A DNA stretch of 64,000 nt. It comes from CAIWHR01 sp963734055. GTDB lineage: Bacteria; Pseudomonadota; Gammaproteobacteria; Burkholderiales; Casimicrobiaceae. Location: contig CAVTFQ010000002.1 of assembly GCA_963734055.1 (NCBI GenBank), forward strand, positions 620,001 through 684,000. The letters run 5' to 3'. The position numbers and the translations under genes are program-made. Each line of letters opens with the position of its first letter. The stretch's first letter is position 1. This document shows positions 7,860-16,273 of this stretch, piece by piece. The notes below the pieces were generated by a model. It ran no database searches. It was not told the DNA's origin and was given only the letters and a program-made list of their open reading frames with translations.

Positions 7860-8822
7860 ATGACGCGGACCTTGACCTTCGTGCTCGCGCTGCTCGTGGT
7901 CCTCGCGGGGCCGGCGCGGGCGGAATATCCCGACCGGCCGATCCGCCTCGTCGTGCCGTTTCCGCCCGGCGGCGGCGCCGACCACCTCGCGCGAATGATC
8001 ATGCCGCACGTGTCGACGATCCTCGGCGTCCCGATCGTCATCGACAACAAGCCCGGCGCGGGCGGCAACATCGGCGCGGAGCTCGTCGCGCATTCGCCCC
8101 CCGACGGCTACACGCTGCTCTACGGGACGAACGGCACGCAGGCGATCAACCCGGCGCTCTACGGCAACCTGCGCTTCGATCCGGTCGCCGATTTCGCGCC
8201 GGTGTCGCGGATGACGGTGATCGCCGCGATGCTGATCGTCAACAACGACGTGCCGGCGAAGTCGGTCGCCGAGCTGATCGCCTACGCGCGGGCCAACCCC
8301 GGCAAGGTCAATTTCGCTTCGGCCGGGAACGGGACCACGTCGCACCTCGCCGGCGAGATGTTCCGCGGGAGGGCGGGGATCGACATCGTGCACGTGCCGT
8401 ATCGCGGCGGTGGTGCCGCGGCGCTCGGGCTCATGGGCGGCCAGGTGCAGATGATGATCGACGTGATGCCGAGCGCGTATCCGCTCGCGAAGGGGGGCAA
8501 GGTGCGCGGCCTGGCCGTGACGACGGCGCACCGCTTTCCCGGTGCGCCGGAGCTTCCCACGATCGCGGAGTCCGGCCTCCCGGGGTTCGACGTGAGCGCG
8601 TGGGACGCGATCTTCGCGCCTGCGGGAACGCCGCCGCAGGCGATCCAGAAGCTCGGCGCGGCCCTCCATGAGGCGCTCGACGAGCCTGCGCTGCGCGAGC
8701 AGCTCCTGGCCTCCGGCGCGGTCGCCGCCGCGGACGGTCCCGAAGATCTCGCGCGTTTCGTCGGAACGGAACGCGAGAAGTGGGCGAAGGCCGTCCGCTC
8801 GTCGGGGGCCAAGGTTGACTAG
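7860..8822 (+). CDS. Bug/TctC-family tripartite tricarboxylate receptor
   Basis: The 320-residue precursor has a signal peptide ending at about residue 21 (PARA, then EYPDRPIRL). The mature part has the Bug signature: an opening PDRPIRLVVPFPPGGGAD, then VIDNKPGAGGNIG, and HVPYRGGGAA in the middle. These are periplasmic receptors that bind small carboxylates or aromatic acids for TctAB permeases or act as signal receptors. They are highly expanded in betaproteobacteria. No permease gene is next to it. It starts 4 nt after the SDR stop and 12 nt separate it from menB, so all are probably one transcript. Ligand unknown. Confidence 0.9.
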   Translation: MTRTLTFVLALLVVLAGPARAEYPDRPIRLVVPFPPGGGADHLARMIMPHVSTILGVPIVIDNKPGAGGNIGAELVAHSPPDGYTLLYGTNGTQAINPALYGNLRFDPVADFAPVSRMTVIAAMLIVNNDVPAKSVAELIAYARANPGKVNFASAGNGTTSHLAGEMFRGRAGIDIVHVPYRGGGAAALGLMGGQVQMMIDVMPSAYPLAKGGKVRGLAVTTAHRFPGAPELPTIAESGLPGFDVSAWDAIFAPAGTPPQAIQKLGAALHEALDEPALREQLLASGAVAAADGPEDLARFVGTEREKWAKAVRSSGAKVD

Positions 8823-8834
8823 CGGGAGTTTGTC

Positions 8835-9677
8835 ATGAACGCACCGATCCCACCGCCCATCCCCGAGTGGACGCTCGTTCCCGGCCACCGCGACATCCTC
8901 TATTCGAAGGCGGCGGAAGGGATCGCCAAGATCGCGATCAACCGGCCGGAGGTGCGGAATGCCTTCCGGCCCGAGACGGTGCAGGAGCTGCAGGCGGCGT
9001 TCGCCGACGCGCGCGACGATCCGGCCATCGGCGTCGTGATCCTGACCGGGCAGGGTCGCGAGGCCTTCTGCTCGGGTGGGGACCAGCGCGTGCGCGGCGA
9101 GGGCGGCTACGTCGGCGCCGACGGCGTCCCGCGGCTCAACGTGCTCGACCTGCAGCGCCAGATCCGGACGCTGCCGAAGCCGGTGGTCGCGATGGTCGCG
9201 GGCTATGCCATCGGCGGCGGCCACGTGCTGCACGTGATGTGCGACCTGACGATCGCCGCCGACAACGCGCGCTTCGGGCAGACGGGGCCCAAGGTCGGCA
9301 GCTTCGACGGCGGCTACGGCGCCGCCTATCTCGCGCGCATGGTCGGGCAGAAGCGGGCGCGCGAGATCTGGTTTCTCTGCCGGCAGTACGACGCGCAGCA
9401 GGCGCTCGCGATGGGCCTCGTCAACTGCGTCGTGCCCTACGAGCGCCTGGAGGCCGAGACCGTGCAGTGGTGCCGCGAGATGCTCGCGATGAGCCCGATC
9501 GCGCTGCGCTGCCTCAAGGCGGCGCTCAACGCCGACTGCGACGGCCAGGCCGGCCTGCAGGAGCTCGCCGGCAACGCGACGCTGCTCTACTACCTGTCCG
9601 CGGAAGGTCAGGAAGGCAAGAACGCGTACCTCGAGAAGCGCAAGCCCGACTTCCGCAAGTTCAGGCGCCTCCCCTGA
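8835..9677 (+). CDS. menB: 1,4-dihydroxy-2-naphthoyl-CoA synthase MenB
   Basis: The 280-residue crotonase-fold enzyme closes the naphthoquinone ring of o-succinylbenzoyl-CoA in menaquinone synthesis. The match to enterobacterial MenB is very close across the core: SGGDQRVRGEGGY, RLNVLDLQRQIRT, AGYAIGGGHVLHVMCDLT, FGQTGPKVGSFDGGYG, REIWFLCRQYDA, ALRCLKAALNADCDGQ and the closing KRKPDF. These separate it from ordinary enoyl-CoA hydratases and from BadI-type ketocyclohexane-carboxyl-CoA hydrolases. A GGGAG precedes the ATG. menE begins 3 nt after the stop. Finding MenB in a betaproteobacterium, a class that mostly relies on ubiquinone, is unusual. Confidence 0.93.
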   Translation: MNAPIPPPIPEWTLVPGHRDILYSKAAEGIAKIAINRPEVRNAFRPETVQELQAAFADARDDPAIGVVILTGQGREAFCSGGDQRVRGEGGYVGADGVPRLNVLDLQRQIRTLPKPVVAMVAGYAIGGGHVLHVMCDLTIAADNARFGQTGPKVGSFDGGYGAAYLARMVGQKRAREIWFLCRQYDAQQALAMGLVNCVVPYERLEAETVQWCREMLAMSPIALRCLKAALNADCDGQAGLQELAGNATLLYYLSAEGQEGKNAYLEKRKPDFRKFRRLP

Positions 9678-9680
9678 TCC

Positions 9681-10994
9681 TTGGCCGGCGAGCTCTCGGT
9701 CCTCGCGGCCGCCGCCGAGGCCGGATCGGCGCCGGCGCTCGACGTCGACGGACGCACGCTCACGTTCGACGAGCTCGCGACGCTCGTCCGCGCGCGGATG
9801 CGTTTGCTCGCGGCCTTGCGGGCGGGCGTGCCCTGCCCGCTCGTCGGCACGCCCGATCTCGATGCGCTCGTGCTCTTCTACGCGCTGCTCGAGATGCGCG
9901 TTCCGGCGCTGCTCGTCCATCCGCGCCTCACTCCGCACGAGCGCGCGGAGCAGGCCGCCGCGGCCGAACGCGCGGGACCGCTGCGCGTGCGCGACGCTGT
10001 CGCGATCGCCTTCACGTCCGGCACGACCGGCGCGGCGCGCGGCGCGATCCTGACCCGCGAGGCGCTCCTCGCGTCCGCGGCGGCGAGCGAGGCGAACCTC
10101 GGCTGGCTCGATGACGATCGGTGGCTGCTGTGCATGCCCCTCGCGCACGTCGGCGGGCTGTCGATCGTCACGCGGTGCCTCGCCGCGCGCCGGTGCGTCG
10201 TCGTCGCGTCCCGGTTCGACGCGGCGGTCTTTCCGCGGTGGGTCGACGAGCGGCGAGCCACGCTCGCGTCGCTCGTCCCGACGATGCTCGCGCGCATCCT
10301 GGATGCGAGCCCGGGCTGGCGCCCGCCGCCGCATTTCCGCGCGATCCTCTGCGGCGGCGCCGAGGTTCCACCCGGGCTGCTCCGTGCCGCGAGGGCGCGC
10401 GGCGTGCCGATGCTCCCCTCCTACGGGCTCACCGAGAGCTCCGCGGCGATCGTCGTGGTGCCTTATGCCGAGCGCCGCGATCCTGCGACCTGGGGCTCGG
10501 GGCGACCGCTGCCGGGCGTCGAGTTGCGCGTCGTCGACGGCAGGATCGAAGTCCGCGGACCGATGCTGATGGCGGGCTACTGGGGCGAGCAATCGCTCGC
10601 GCCTGGTGCGTGGTTCGACACCGGGGACCTGGGCGAGATCGACGGGCGGGGCTGCCTGCACGTCCGCGCGCGGCGCACCGACCTGATCGTCAGCGGCGGC
10701 GAGAACGTCTATCCGGCGGAGGTCGAGCGCGCGCTCGAGGCAATACCGGGCATCGCCGCGGCGGGCGTGTTCGGCATCCCGAGCGCGGCGTGGGGCGAGG
10801 AGGTCGTGGCGGTGCTGGTTTCGTCCGCGCCGCCGCGGGATTCCGTGCTGCTCGACCATTTCGCTGCCCGCCTCGCCCCGCACAAGCGGCCGCGCCGCGT
10901 GTGCTACGCGTCATCGCTGCCGCAGACGCCGGGCGGCAAGCTCGACCGCGAGGCGCTCCGGGCGTTTGCAACCTCGCTGCGCGCACTGGCGTGA
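9681..10994 (+). CDS. menE: o-succinylbenzoate-CoA ligase MenE (AMP-forming)
   Basis: The 437-residue ANL-superfamily ligase is at the short end of the family, as MenE proteins are. Motifs: P-loop AFTSGTTGAARGAIL near residue 112, the A5-type SYGLTESSAAI, the DTGDLGEID hinge region near 310, GGENVYPAEVE, and the C-terminal catalytic lysine motif PQTPGGKLDRE. It activates o-succinylbenzoate to the CoA thioester that MenB uses. The start is TTG 9681, 3 nt after menB, without a strong ribosome site, so translational coupling is likely. The MenE call rests largely on the menB neighbour, since acyl-CoA ligases are hard to tell apart by sequence alone. Confidence 0.82.
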   Translation: MAGELSVLAAAAEAGSAPALDVDGRTLTFDELATLVRARMRLLAALRAGVPCPLVGTPDLDALVLFYALLEMRVPALLVHPRLTPHERAEQAAAAERAGPLRVRDAVAIAFTSGTTGAARGAILTREALLASAAASEANLGWLDDDRWLLCMPLAHVGGLSIVTRCLAARRCVVVASRFDAAVFPRWVDERRATLASLVPTMLARILDASPGWRPPPHFRAILCGGAEVPPGLLRAARARGVPMLPSYGLTESSAAIVVVPYAERRDPATWGSGRPLPGVELRVVDGRIEVRGPMLMAGYWGEQSLAPGAWFDTGDLGEIDGRGCLHVRARRTDLIVSGGENVYPAEVERALEAIPGIAAAGVFGIPSAAWGEEVVAVLVSSAPPRDSVLLDHFAARLAPHKRPRRVCYASSLPQTPGGKLDREALRAFATSLRALA

Positions 10995-11013
10995 GCGCGG
11001 CGGTCGCGCGCCA

Positions 11014-11694
11014 TCACGGTCGCGCGAGCGTGGCGAGCGTCCGCGGCAACGCCGCCGGCGTGGGCGCGAGCGCATCGGCCCCGGCGCGCACGAGCTCGTC
11101 GCGCGAGCCGTAGCCCCAGAGCACGCCGACCGCCCGGACGCCGTTCGCGTGCGCCGCGCGGACGTCGTGCTCGCGGTCGCCGATCAGCGCGCACCTGCGG
11201 GCCTCGAGCTTCTCGCGCTCGAGCAGCCTCGCGACGAGCGTCGCCTTGTCGTCGAGCGTGCCCGCGAGGTCCGCGCCGTGGACGGCGACGAAATGCGAGG
11301 CGAGTCCGAAGTGCGCGACGATCCGCTCGGCAAACGGCTGCGGCTTCGACGTGCACAGCACGAGCGTCGCTCCCGTTTGGGCGAGCTCCGCGACCACCGT
11401 CAGGATGCCGTCGTAGAGGACGTTCTCGCGCCACCCCGTCTGTGCGTAGCGGTCGCGATAGTAGCCGATCGCGAGCTCGATCCGCGCCGGGTCGTCCGTT
11501 GCCAAGAGGCGCGCGAACGACGAGCGAAGCGGCGGCCCGACGCAGCTCCGGAGCGCGCCCGCGGCGGGCGCCTGCGCACCGAGGCGGTCGAGCGCGTGCA
11601 GGATCGAGCGCGAGATGCCCTCGAAGTTGTCGGTCAGCGTGCCGTCGAGGTCGACGAGCAGGGCGTCCGTTTCGCGCGCGCGTGGTGCGTTCAT
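11014..11694 (-). CDS. HAD-superfamily phosphatase, phosphoglycolate phosphatase-like
   Basis: The 226-residue subfamily-I HAD hydrolase has the nucleophile motif DLDGTLTD with Asp15 and Asp17, motif II Ser/Thr in LVLCTSKPQ, and motif III/IV in LIGDREHDVRAAHANG. A helical cap lies between motifs I and II. It resembles Gph/PGP phosphatases, but substrate specificity is not visible. The ATG at 11694 overlaps the stop of the lipoprotein gene upstream (ATGA), making it the last gene of a three-gene operon. It runs convergent with menE, only 19 bases apart. Confidence 0.85.
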   Translation of the reverse strand: MNAPRARETDALLVDLDGTLTDNFEGISRSILHALDRLGAQAPAAGALRSCVGPPLRSSFARLLATDDPARIELAIGYYRDRYAQTGWRENVLYDGILTVVAELAQTGATLVLCTSKPQPFAERIVAHFGLASHFVAVHGADLAGTLDDKATLVARLLEREKLEARRCALIGDREHDVRAAHANGVRAVGVLWGYGSRDELVRAGADALAPTPAALPRTLATLARP

Positions 11695-12065
11695 CGCGCG
11701 GCGGGCCGCCGCCGCAGCCGATAGTCGAGGAGCGCGCCGGCGACTCCCGCTTCCCAGACGAGGCAGTAGTCGCGCGGGAGCAGCGCGAGGAACACCGCGG
11801 CGTCGCTTCGCGTCGGGTCGCGGACGAGCGGCGCGATCACCGCCGCGCCCTCGCGATACCGGATCTCGAAGGCCACCGGCTCGGTCGACTCGAACGTGTA
11901 GTCGAGACGGTCGCCCTCGGCCAGGCGGACGCAGACGTCGCGCGATTCATAGGGCGGAAGCGGCAGCGCGCTCGCGACGGCGGGCTCGTCGAGCGACAGC
12001 GGCGCCGTTGCGCACCCCGACACGGCGATGACGAGCGCGGTGCAGCGCCATCGTGCCGCGATCAT
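11691..12065 (-). CDS. Small predicted lipoprotein of unknown function
   Basis: The 124-residue product starts at ATG 12065, overlapping the GNAT stop (ATGA). It has a short basic N-terminus, a hydrophobic stretch and a lipobox VSGC, so it should be acylated at the Cys near residue 17. The mature region holds two cysteines and mixed beta-type sequence (RLDYTFESTEPVAFEIRYRE). I do not recognise a family. The end RLRRRPAAR is strongly basic. Coupled translation with the GNAT and HAD genes suggests co-expression, but no shared function is obvious. Confidence 0.7.
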   Translation of the reverse strand: MIAARWRCTALVIAVSGCATAPLSLDEPAVASALPLPPYESRDVCVRLAEGDRLDYTFESTEPVAFEIRYREGAAVIAPLVRDPTRSDAAVFLALLPRDYCLVWEAGVAGALLDYRLRRRPAAR

Positions 12066-12661
12066 CGTGCCTTCCGGCGGTGGGCCCGCCAATCCTCGAC
12101 CAGGAGCGCATATCGCACGTGGTCGCGCCACCGCCCGCCGATGCGCAGGTAGCGGCGCGAATAGCCTTCGCGCACGAAGCCGGCCGCCTCGACCAGGTCC
12201 CGCGACCGCGTGTTGCCTGGCTGGACGTTGACCTCGACGCGATGGAGCCGAAGCGTGCGAAATGCGAACTCCAGCGCGAGCGCGAGCCCTTCCGCCATGT
12301 AGCCTGCCCCGGCATGCGGCGCGAACGCGTAATACCCGAGGTACGACGAATGGAACGAGCCGCGGACGATTTCGCTGAAGTTGAAGACGCCCGCGATCGC
12401 CTCATCCTCCGCCCGCCGGACGAGGACGGCTGCATGGGTGACCGACAGCGGGTCGCGCTCTACGCGCGCGCCGAACCGCGCGACGTATTCCCGGTACCGC
12501 GGCAGGGTCTGCGGCGCCCGCACCCATCGGCCGTGCAGCCGCAGGCTTGCGCGCGCGGCCGCGAGGAATGCCGCGGCGTCGCGGAGGCGCGGAACGGCGA
12601 GATACACCCGCGGAGCGCCGGAACGAAGTGGCCGCGCGGGGCGCCGCGCCGGGCTTGGCAT
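12062..12661 (-). CDS. GNAT N-acetyltransferase, RimJ/RimL type
   Basis: The 199-residue GNAT-fold protein has the RimJ-like pattern: an N-terminal RLRDAAAFLAAARAS helix, the strand IAGVFNFSEIV, the YYAFAPHAGAGYMAEGLALAL segment that includes the acetyl-CoA pyrophosphate loop, and LHRVEVNVQPGNTRSRDLVEAAGF before the last strand. This subgroup acetylates ribosomal-protein N-termini or small amines; the substrate here is unknown. ATG 12661 is chosen because only a short gap separates it from divergent fpr. A TAGAAT box lies just 7 bases upstream, so the message could be nearly leaderless. Confidence 0.82.
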   Translation of the reverse strand: MPSPARRPARPLRSGAPRVYLAVPRLRDAAAFLAAARASLRLHGRWVRAPQTLPRYREYVARFGARVERDPLSVTHAAVLVRRAEDEAIAGVFNFSEIVRGSFHSSYLGYYAFAPHAGAGYMAEGLALALEFAFRTLRLHRVEVNVQPGNTRSRDLVEAAGFVREGYSRRYLRIGGRWRDHVRYALLVEDWRAHRRKAR

Positions 12662-12695
12662 AATGCCAATTCTAACGTCCGCCGGATCTTTAGCG

Positions 12696-13451
12696 ATGAG
12701 CAAGTGGGTGCAGGGCCGCGTCGCGGGAACGAAGCACTGGAACGATCGCCTGGTGTCGCTCGAGGTCGAAGCGCCCGACGTGACCTTTGTCGCGGGCCAG
12801 TTCGGCCGGCTCGCACTGCCGGCGCCCTCGGCCGCGAAGGAGGACATGGTCGGGCGGCCGTACTCGTTCGTGAATCCGCCGGGGGCGCCGCGCCACGAAT
12901 TCTTCTTCAACGTGGTGCCCGAGGGCCCGCTGTCGCCGCGCCTCGCGGTGCTGGCGCCGGGCGACCTGCTGTGGCTCCTGCCGAACGCGAATGGCTTCTT
13001 CACGATCGCGGAGGTCGCGGAGGCGCCCACGCTGTGGTGCCTGTCGACGGGCACGGGCATCGGGCCGTTCCTGTCGATCCTCCGGACGCCGGATCCCTGG
13101 GAGAAGTTCGAGCGGGTCGTGCTCGTGCAGGCGGTGCGCGTCAGCGCGGATCTCGCCTATGGCGACGTGATCGGCGGGATCCTGCGCGCCCATCCGGGCA
13201 CGTTCGCGCACGTGCCGGTGGTGAGCCGCGAGGCGCACGCCGGTGCGCTGCCCGGCCGGATCCCCGCGCTGATCGCCGACGGCCGCCTCGAGGCGCGCGC
13301 CGGGCTCGCGCTGACCGCGGACAACGCGCACGCGATGCTCTGCGGCAATCCCGCGATGGTCGACGATGTGCAGGCGGTGCTCGCCGGGCGGGGCATGAAG
13401 CGGCACCGGCGGCGCGAGCCGGGGCACATCACCCTCGAGACCTATTGGTAG
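12696..13451 (+). CDS. fpr: Ferredoxin/flavodoxin-NADP+ reductase
   Basis: The 251-residue two-domain flavoenzyme is the length usual for bacterial Fpr. The FAD-binding barrel carries the GRPYSFVNPP motif (RxYS, near residue 53). The NADP domain carries STGTGIGPFLS near 116-126 and the CGNPAMVDDV segment near 216. The C-terminus ends ETYW, and a terminal aromatic residue stacking on the flavin is typical of the family. It passes electrons between NADPH and ferredoxin or flavodoxin, for oxidative-stress defence and iron-sulfur cluster or radical enzymes. It is divergent from the GNAT gene and convergent with pepN. Confidence 0.9.
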   Translation: MSKWVQGRVAGTKHWNDRLVSLEVEAPDVTFVAGQFGRLALPAPSAAKEDMVGRPYSFVNPPGAPRHEFFFNVVPEGPLSPRLAVLAPGDLLWLLPNANGFFTIAEVAEAPTLWCLSTGTGIGPFLSILRTPDPWEKFERVVLVQAVRVSADLAYGDVIGGILRAHPGTFAHVPVVSREAHAGALPGRIPALIADGRLEARAGLALTADNAHAMLCGNPAMVDDVQAVLAGRGMKRHRRREPGHITLETYW

Positions 13452-13506
13452 TTGGCCCGTTGCGGGGCGTGTGCGAAGTTCCCCGCGCGCCCGCAGCGGG
13501 CCAACT
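13450..13506. terminator. Strong GC hairpin between convergent fpr and pepN
   Basis: AGTTGGCCCG (13450-13459) pairs perfectly with CGGGCCAACT (13497-13506), and the stem continues with a GCGGG/CCCGC pairing after a two-base mismatch. It starts inside the fpr stop codon. There is no T-run, so as a terminator it would be non-canonical. A second small GC hairpin lies near 13517-13536. Confidence 0.5.
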
Positions 13507-13567
13507 AGCGCGATGACGCGGCGCGCCGGAGCGCGCGCCGCTTATCGCGGGCCCGGCACCCGCAGCG

Positions 13568-16228
13568 TCAATCCGCCAGATTGCGCTCGACGATTTCCGC
13601 GACGTCCGGCGAGAGCTCCGACGCGCGTGCGATCGCCTCGAGCGCGGCCCGCTGGAGCGAACGGCGCGGTTCCGCGAACCGACGCCACAGGTTGAAGGCA
13701 CCCGCGAGCGCGGCGGCGAGCTGCGGATTGCGCCGATCGAAAGCGAGCACCTGCTCGCCGACGAAGGCATAGCCCGAGCCGTCGGTGCGGTGGAACGCCC
13801 TCCAGTTGCGGCGCGCGAAGGTCGCGACCAGCGCGCGGACGCGGTTGGGATTGCGCGCGTCGAACCTCGGGTGCGCGAGGAGCGACCGGACCCGCGCGAG
13901 CGTGTCCGGGCGGTGCGACGAAGCCTGCAGCGCGAACCACTTGTCGAGCACCAGCGGCTCGTCGTGCCACCTGGCCTCGAACCGCGCGAACAGCGCCTCG
14001 CGCTCGGCTGCGGCGCTGTGGTTGAGGGCGGCGAGCGCGGCGATGGCGTCGGTCATGTTGTCGCTCGCGTCGTACTGGGCGACGGCAAGCGCGCGCGCGG
14101 GTGCATCGTCGATCGCCCCGAGATAGCGAAGGCACACGTTGCGCAGCATGCGGGCGCCGATCTGGTCCTGCGTCGGCGCATAGGTCGTGTGCGGCCCGTG
14201 CAGCGCGTGGGCCGCCTCCAGCATCGGCCGCAGCGCGTTCGCCAGCGCGCGGACGACGAATTCGCGTGCCGCCACGAGCGCGTCGACGTCGATCGTGTCG
14301 ACGAGTCCGGCAAGATAGGCGGTCTCGGGCGGCGTCAGCGCGAGCGCGAGGAGCGCCGGGTCGGCGCGGTCGTCGGCGACGGTCCTGGCGGCGAGTCCCG
14401 CGAGCGGCGACGGCAGCGTCGGCGGCTCGCCGCGGGCATGCGCGGCCGCGAGCGCGAGGATCGCGCGGCAGAAGCTGCGCTGCGCGGAGTCCCAGCGGTT
14501 GAACGGGTCGCTGTCGTGCGCGGCGAGGAAGGCGAGCTCCGCGTCCGTGTGGTCGAATTCGAGTCGCACCGGTGCGGAAAACCCCCGAAGGAGCGACGGC
14601 ACCGGTTCCGCCGGCACGTCGACGAACACGAACGCCTGCCGCTCCGCCGTGAGCGACAGCACGCGCGTCGTGCCCTCCGCGGAGGCGTCTCGGTCGAGGC
14701 GCAGCGGGAGATCGGTCCCGTCCGGCCCGATGAGGCCGACGGCGACCGGAATGTGGAGCGGTGCCTTGTCGGGCTGCCCGGCCGTCGGTGCCGTCCGCTG
14801 CGCAAGCTCGAGCGTGTAGGTGGCGCGCGCGGCGTCGTAGCACCCCGCTGCACGGACGACGGGCGTTCCCGCCTGGCTGTACCAGCGCCGAAACTGCCTG
14901 AGGTCGGGCCCGCCCGAACCGACGCTCGCATCCTCCATTGCCTGGACGAAATCGTCGCAGGTCACCGCCTGCCCGTCGTGGCGCTCGAAATAGAGGTCCA
15001 TTCCGCGTCGGAACCGCTCCGGGCCGAGCAGCGTCTGCTGCATCCGGATCACCTCGGCGCCCTTCTCGTAGACGGTGGCCGTGTAGAAGTTGTTGATCTC
15101 GACGTACTCGTCGGGACGGACCGGATGCGCGAGCGGGCTCGCGTCCTCCGCGAATTGCGCGCTCCGCAGGTAGTCGACGGCGGCGATGCGCTCGACCGCC
15201 CGCGAGCCCATGTCGGCCGAGAACTCCTGGTCCCGGAACACGGTGAGACCCTCCTTCAGCGACAGCTGGAACCAGTCGCGGCAGGTGACGCGGTTGCCGG
15301 TCCAGTTGTGGAAGTACTCGTGGCCGATCACGCCCTCGATGGCCTGGTAGTCGCCGTCGGTCGCCGTCGCGGGGTCGGCGAGCACCAGGCGGCTGTTGAA
15401 GATGTTGAGGCCCTTGTTCTCCATCGCGCCCAGGTTGAAATCGTCGGCGCAGAAGATCATGAAGCGGTCGAGGTCGTACTCGCGGCCGTAGCGCTCCTCG
15501 TCCCAGCGCATGGCGCGCTTCAGCGCGGCCATCGCATGCGTGCAGCGCCGCAGGTTGCGCGGCGTCGACCAGATCTCGAGCGAGACCTCGCGTCCGCGCA
15601 TCGTCGTGAACGTGTCCTCGAGCGCGGCCAGGTCCCCCGCGACCAGCGCGAACAGGTACGTGGGCTTCGGAAACGGATCGTGCCAGCGGGCGAAATGACG
15701 GCCGCGATCCAGCGGACCCGCGGCAATGCGATTGCCGTTCGAGAGGAGGACCGGGCAGCGCTCGCGGTCGGCGACGATCGTCACCGTGTACGTCGCCAGC
15801 ACGTCGGGCCGGTCCGGGAAATACGCGATTCGCCGGAATCCCTCGGCCTCGCACTGCGTGCAAAAGACGCCCGAGGATACGTACAGGCCCTCGAGCGCGA
15901 CGTTGGCGGCGGGATTGATCGTCGCGTGCACGGCGAGCCGGCCCTTGGCCGGCGGCGCGTGGATCGCGAGCGTGTGCGCGTCACGCGTCCAGGCGCTCGG
16001 GGGCAGCGCTTCGCCGTCGAGCAGCACGACGACATCGCGCTGGCCCTCGCCGTCGAGCACGAGCTCCGCGGCCCCGGGCCCGGCGGGGTTGCGCCGGAAC
16101 TCGAACGACGAGGTGACCCGCGTCGCTTCGCGATCGAGCTCGAACTCGAATTCGACCGCGGGAATCAGGAAGGCCGGCGGGCGGTAATCGAGCCGCCGGA
16201 CCGCGGGTTGCCTGCGCTCGCGCGCCAC
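13568..16228 (-). CDS. pepN: Aminopeptidase N (M1 zinc metallopeptidase)
   Basis: The 886-residue length is typical of proteobacterial PepN. The exopeptidase motif GAMEN lies at 267-271. The zinc site HEYFHNW at 303-309 provides His303, catalytic Glu304 and His307, with the third ligand Glu326 in LKEG. The N-terminal saddle domain (LDYRPPAFLIPAVEFEFELD) and the C-terminal alpha-helical DUF3458 region are both intact. It is a cytosolic enzyme that removes N-terminal residues during peptide turnover. The GTG at 16228 is the best start near the family N-terminus. An FKBP gene lies upstream on the same strand. Confidence 0.95.
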   Translation of the reverse strand: MARERRQPAVRRLDYRPPAFLIPAVEFEFELDREATRVTSSFEFRRNPAGPGAAELVLDGEGQRDVVVLLDGEALPPSAWTRDAHTLAIHAPPAKGRLAVHATINPAANVALEGLYVSSGVFCTQCEAEGFRRIAYFPDRPDVLATYTVTIVADRERCPVLLSNGNRIAAGPLDRGRHFARWHDPFPKPTYLFALVAGDLAALEDTFTTMRGREVSLEIWSTPRNLRRCTHAMAALKRAMRWDEERYGREYDLDRFMIFCADDFNLGAMENKGLNIFNSRLVLADPATATDGDYQAIEGVIGHEYFHNWTGNRVTCRDWFQLSLKEGLTVFRDQEFSADMGSRAVERIAAVDYLRSAQFAEDASPLAHPVRPDEYVEINNFYTATVYEKGAEVIRMQQTLLGPERFRRGMDLYFERHDGQAVTCDDFVQAMEDASVGSGGPDLRQFRRWYSQAGTPVVRAAGCYDAARATYTLELAQRTAPTAGQPDKAPLHIPVAVGLIGPDGTDLPLRLDRDASAEGTTRVLSLTAERQAFVFVDVPAEPVPSLLRGFSAPVRLEFDHTDAELAFLAAHDSDPFNRWDSAQRSFCRAILALAAAHARGEPPTLPSPLAGLAARTVADDRADPALLALALTPPETAYLAGLVDTIDVDALVAAREFVVRALANALRPMLEAAHALHGPHTTYAPTQDQIGARMLRNVCLRYLGAIDDAPARALAVAQYDASDNMTDAIAALAALNHSAAAEREALFARFEARWHDEPLVLDKWFALQASSHRPDTLARVRSLLAHPRFDARNPNRVRALVATFARRNWRAFHRTDGSGYAFVGEQVLAFDRRNPQLAAALAGAFNLWRRFAEPRRSLQRAALEAIARASELSPDVAEIVERNLAD

Positions 16229-16273
16229 CGGCAGGACCCGTACCGTCAGCGGTTCAGCCGCACGGACGAGGGG

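Noticed and set aside
7755..10883. A 1042-codon open frame on the minus strand opposite the Bug, menB and menE genes
   Set aside because: Its translation is Arg/Asp/His-rich low-complexity sequence typical of the antisense of GC-rich genes, while the plus strand encodes clear protein families.
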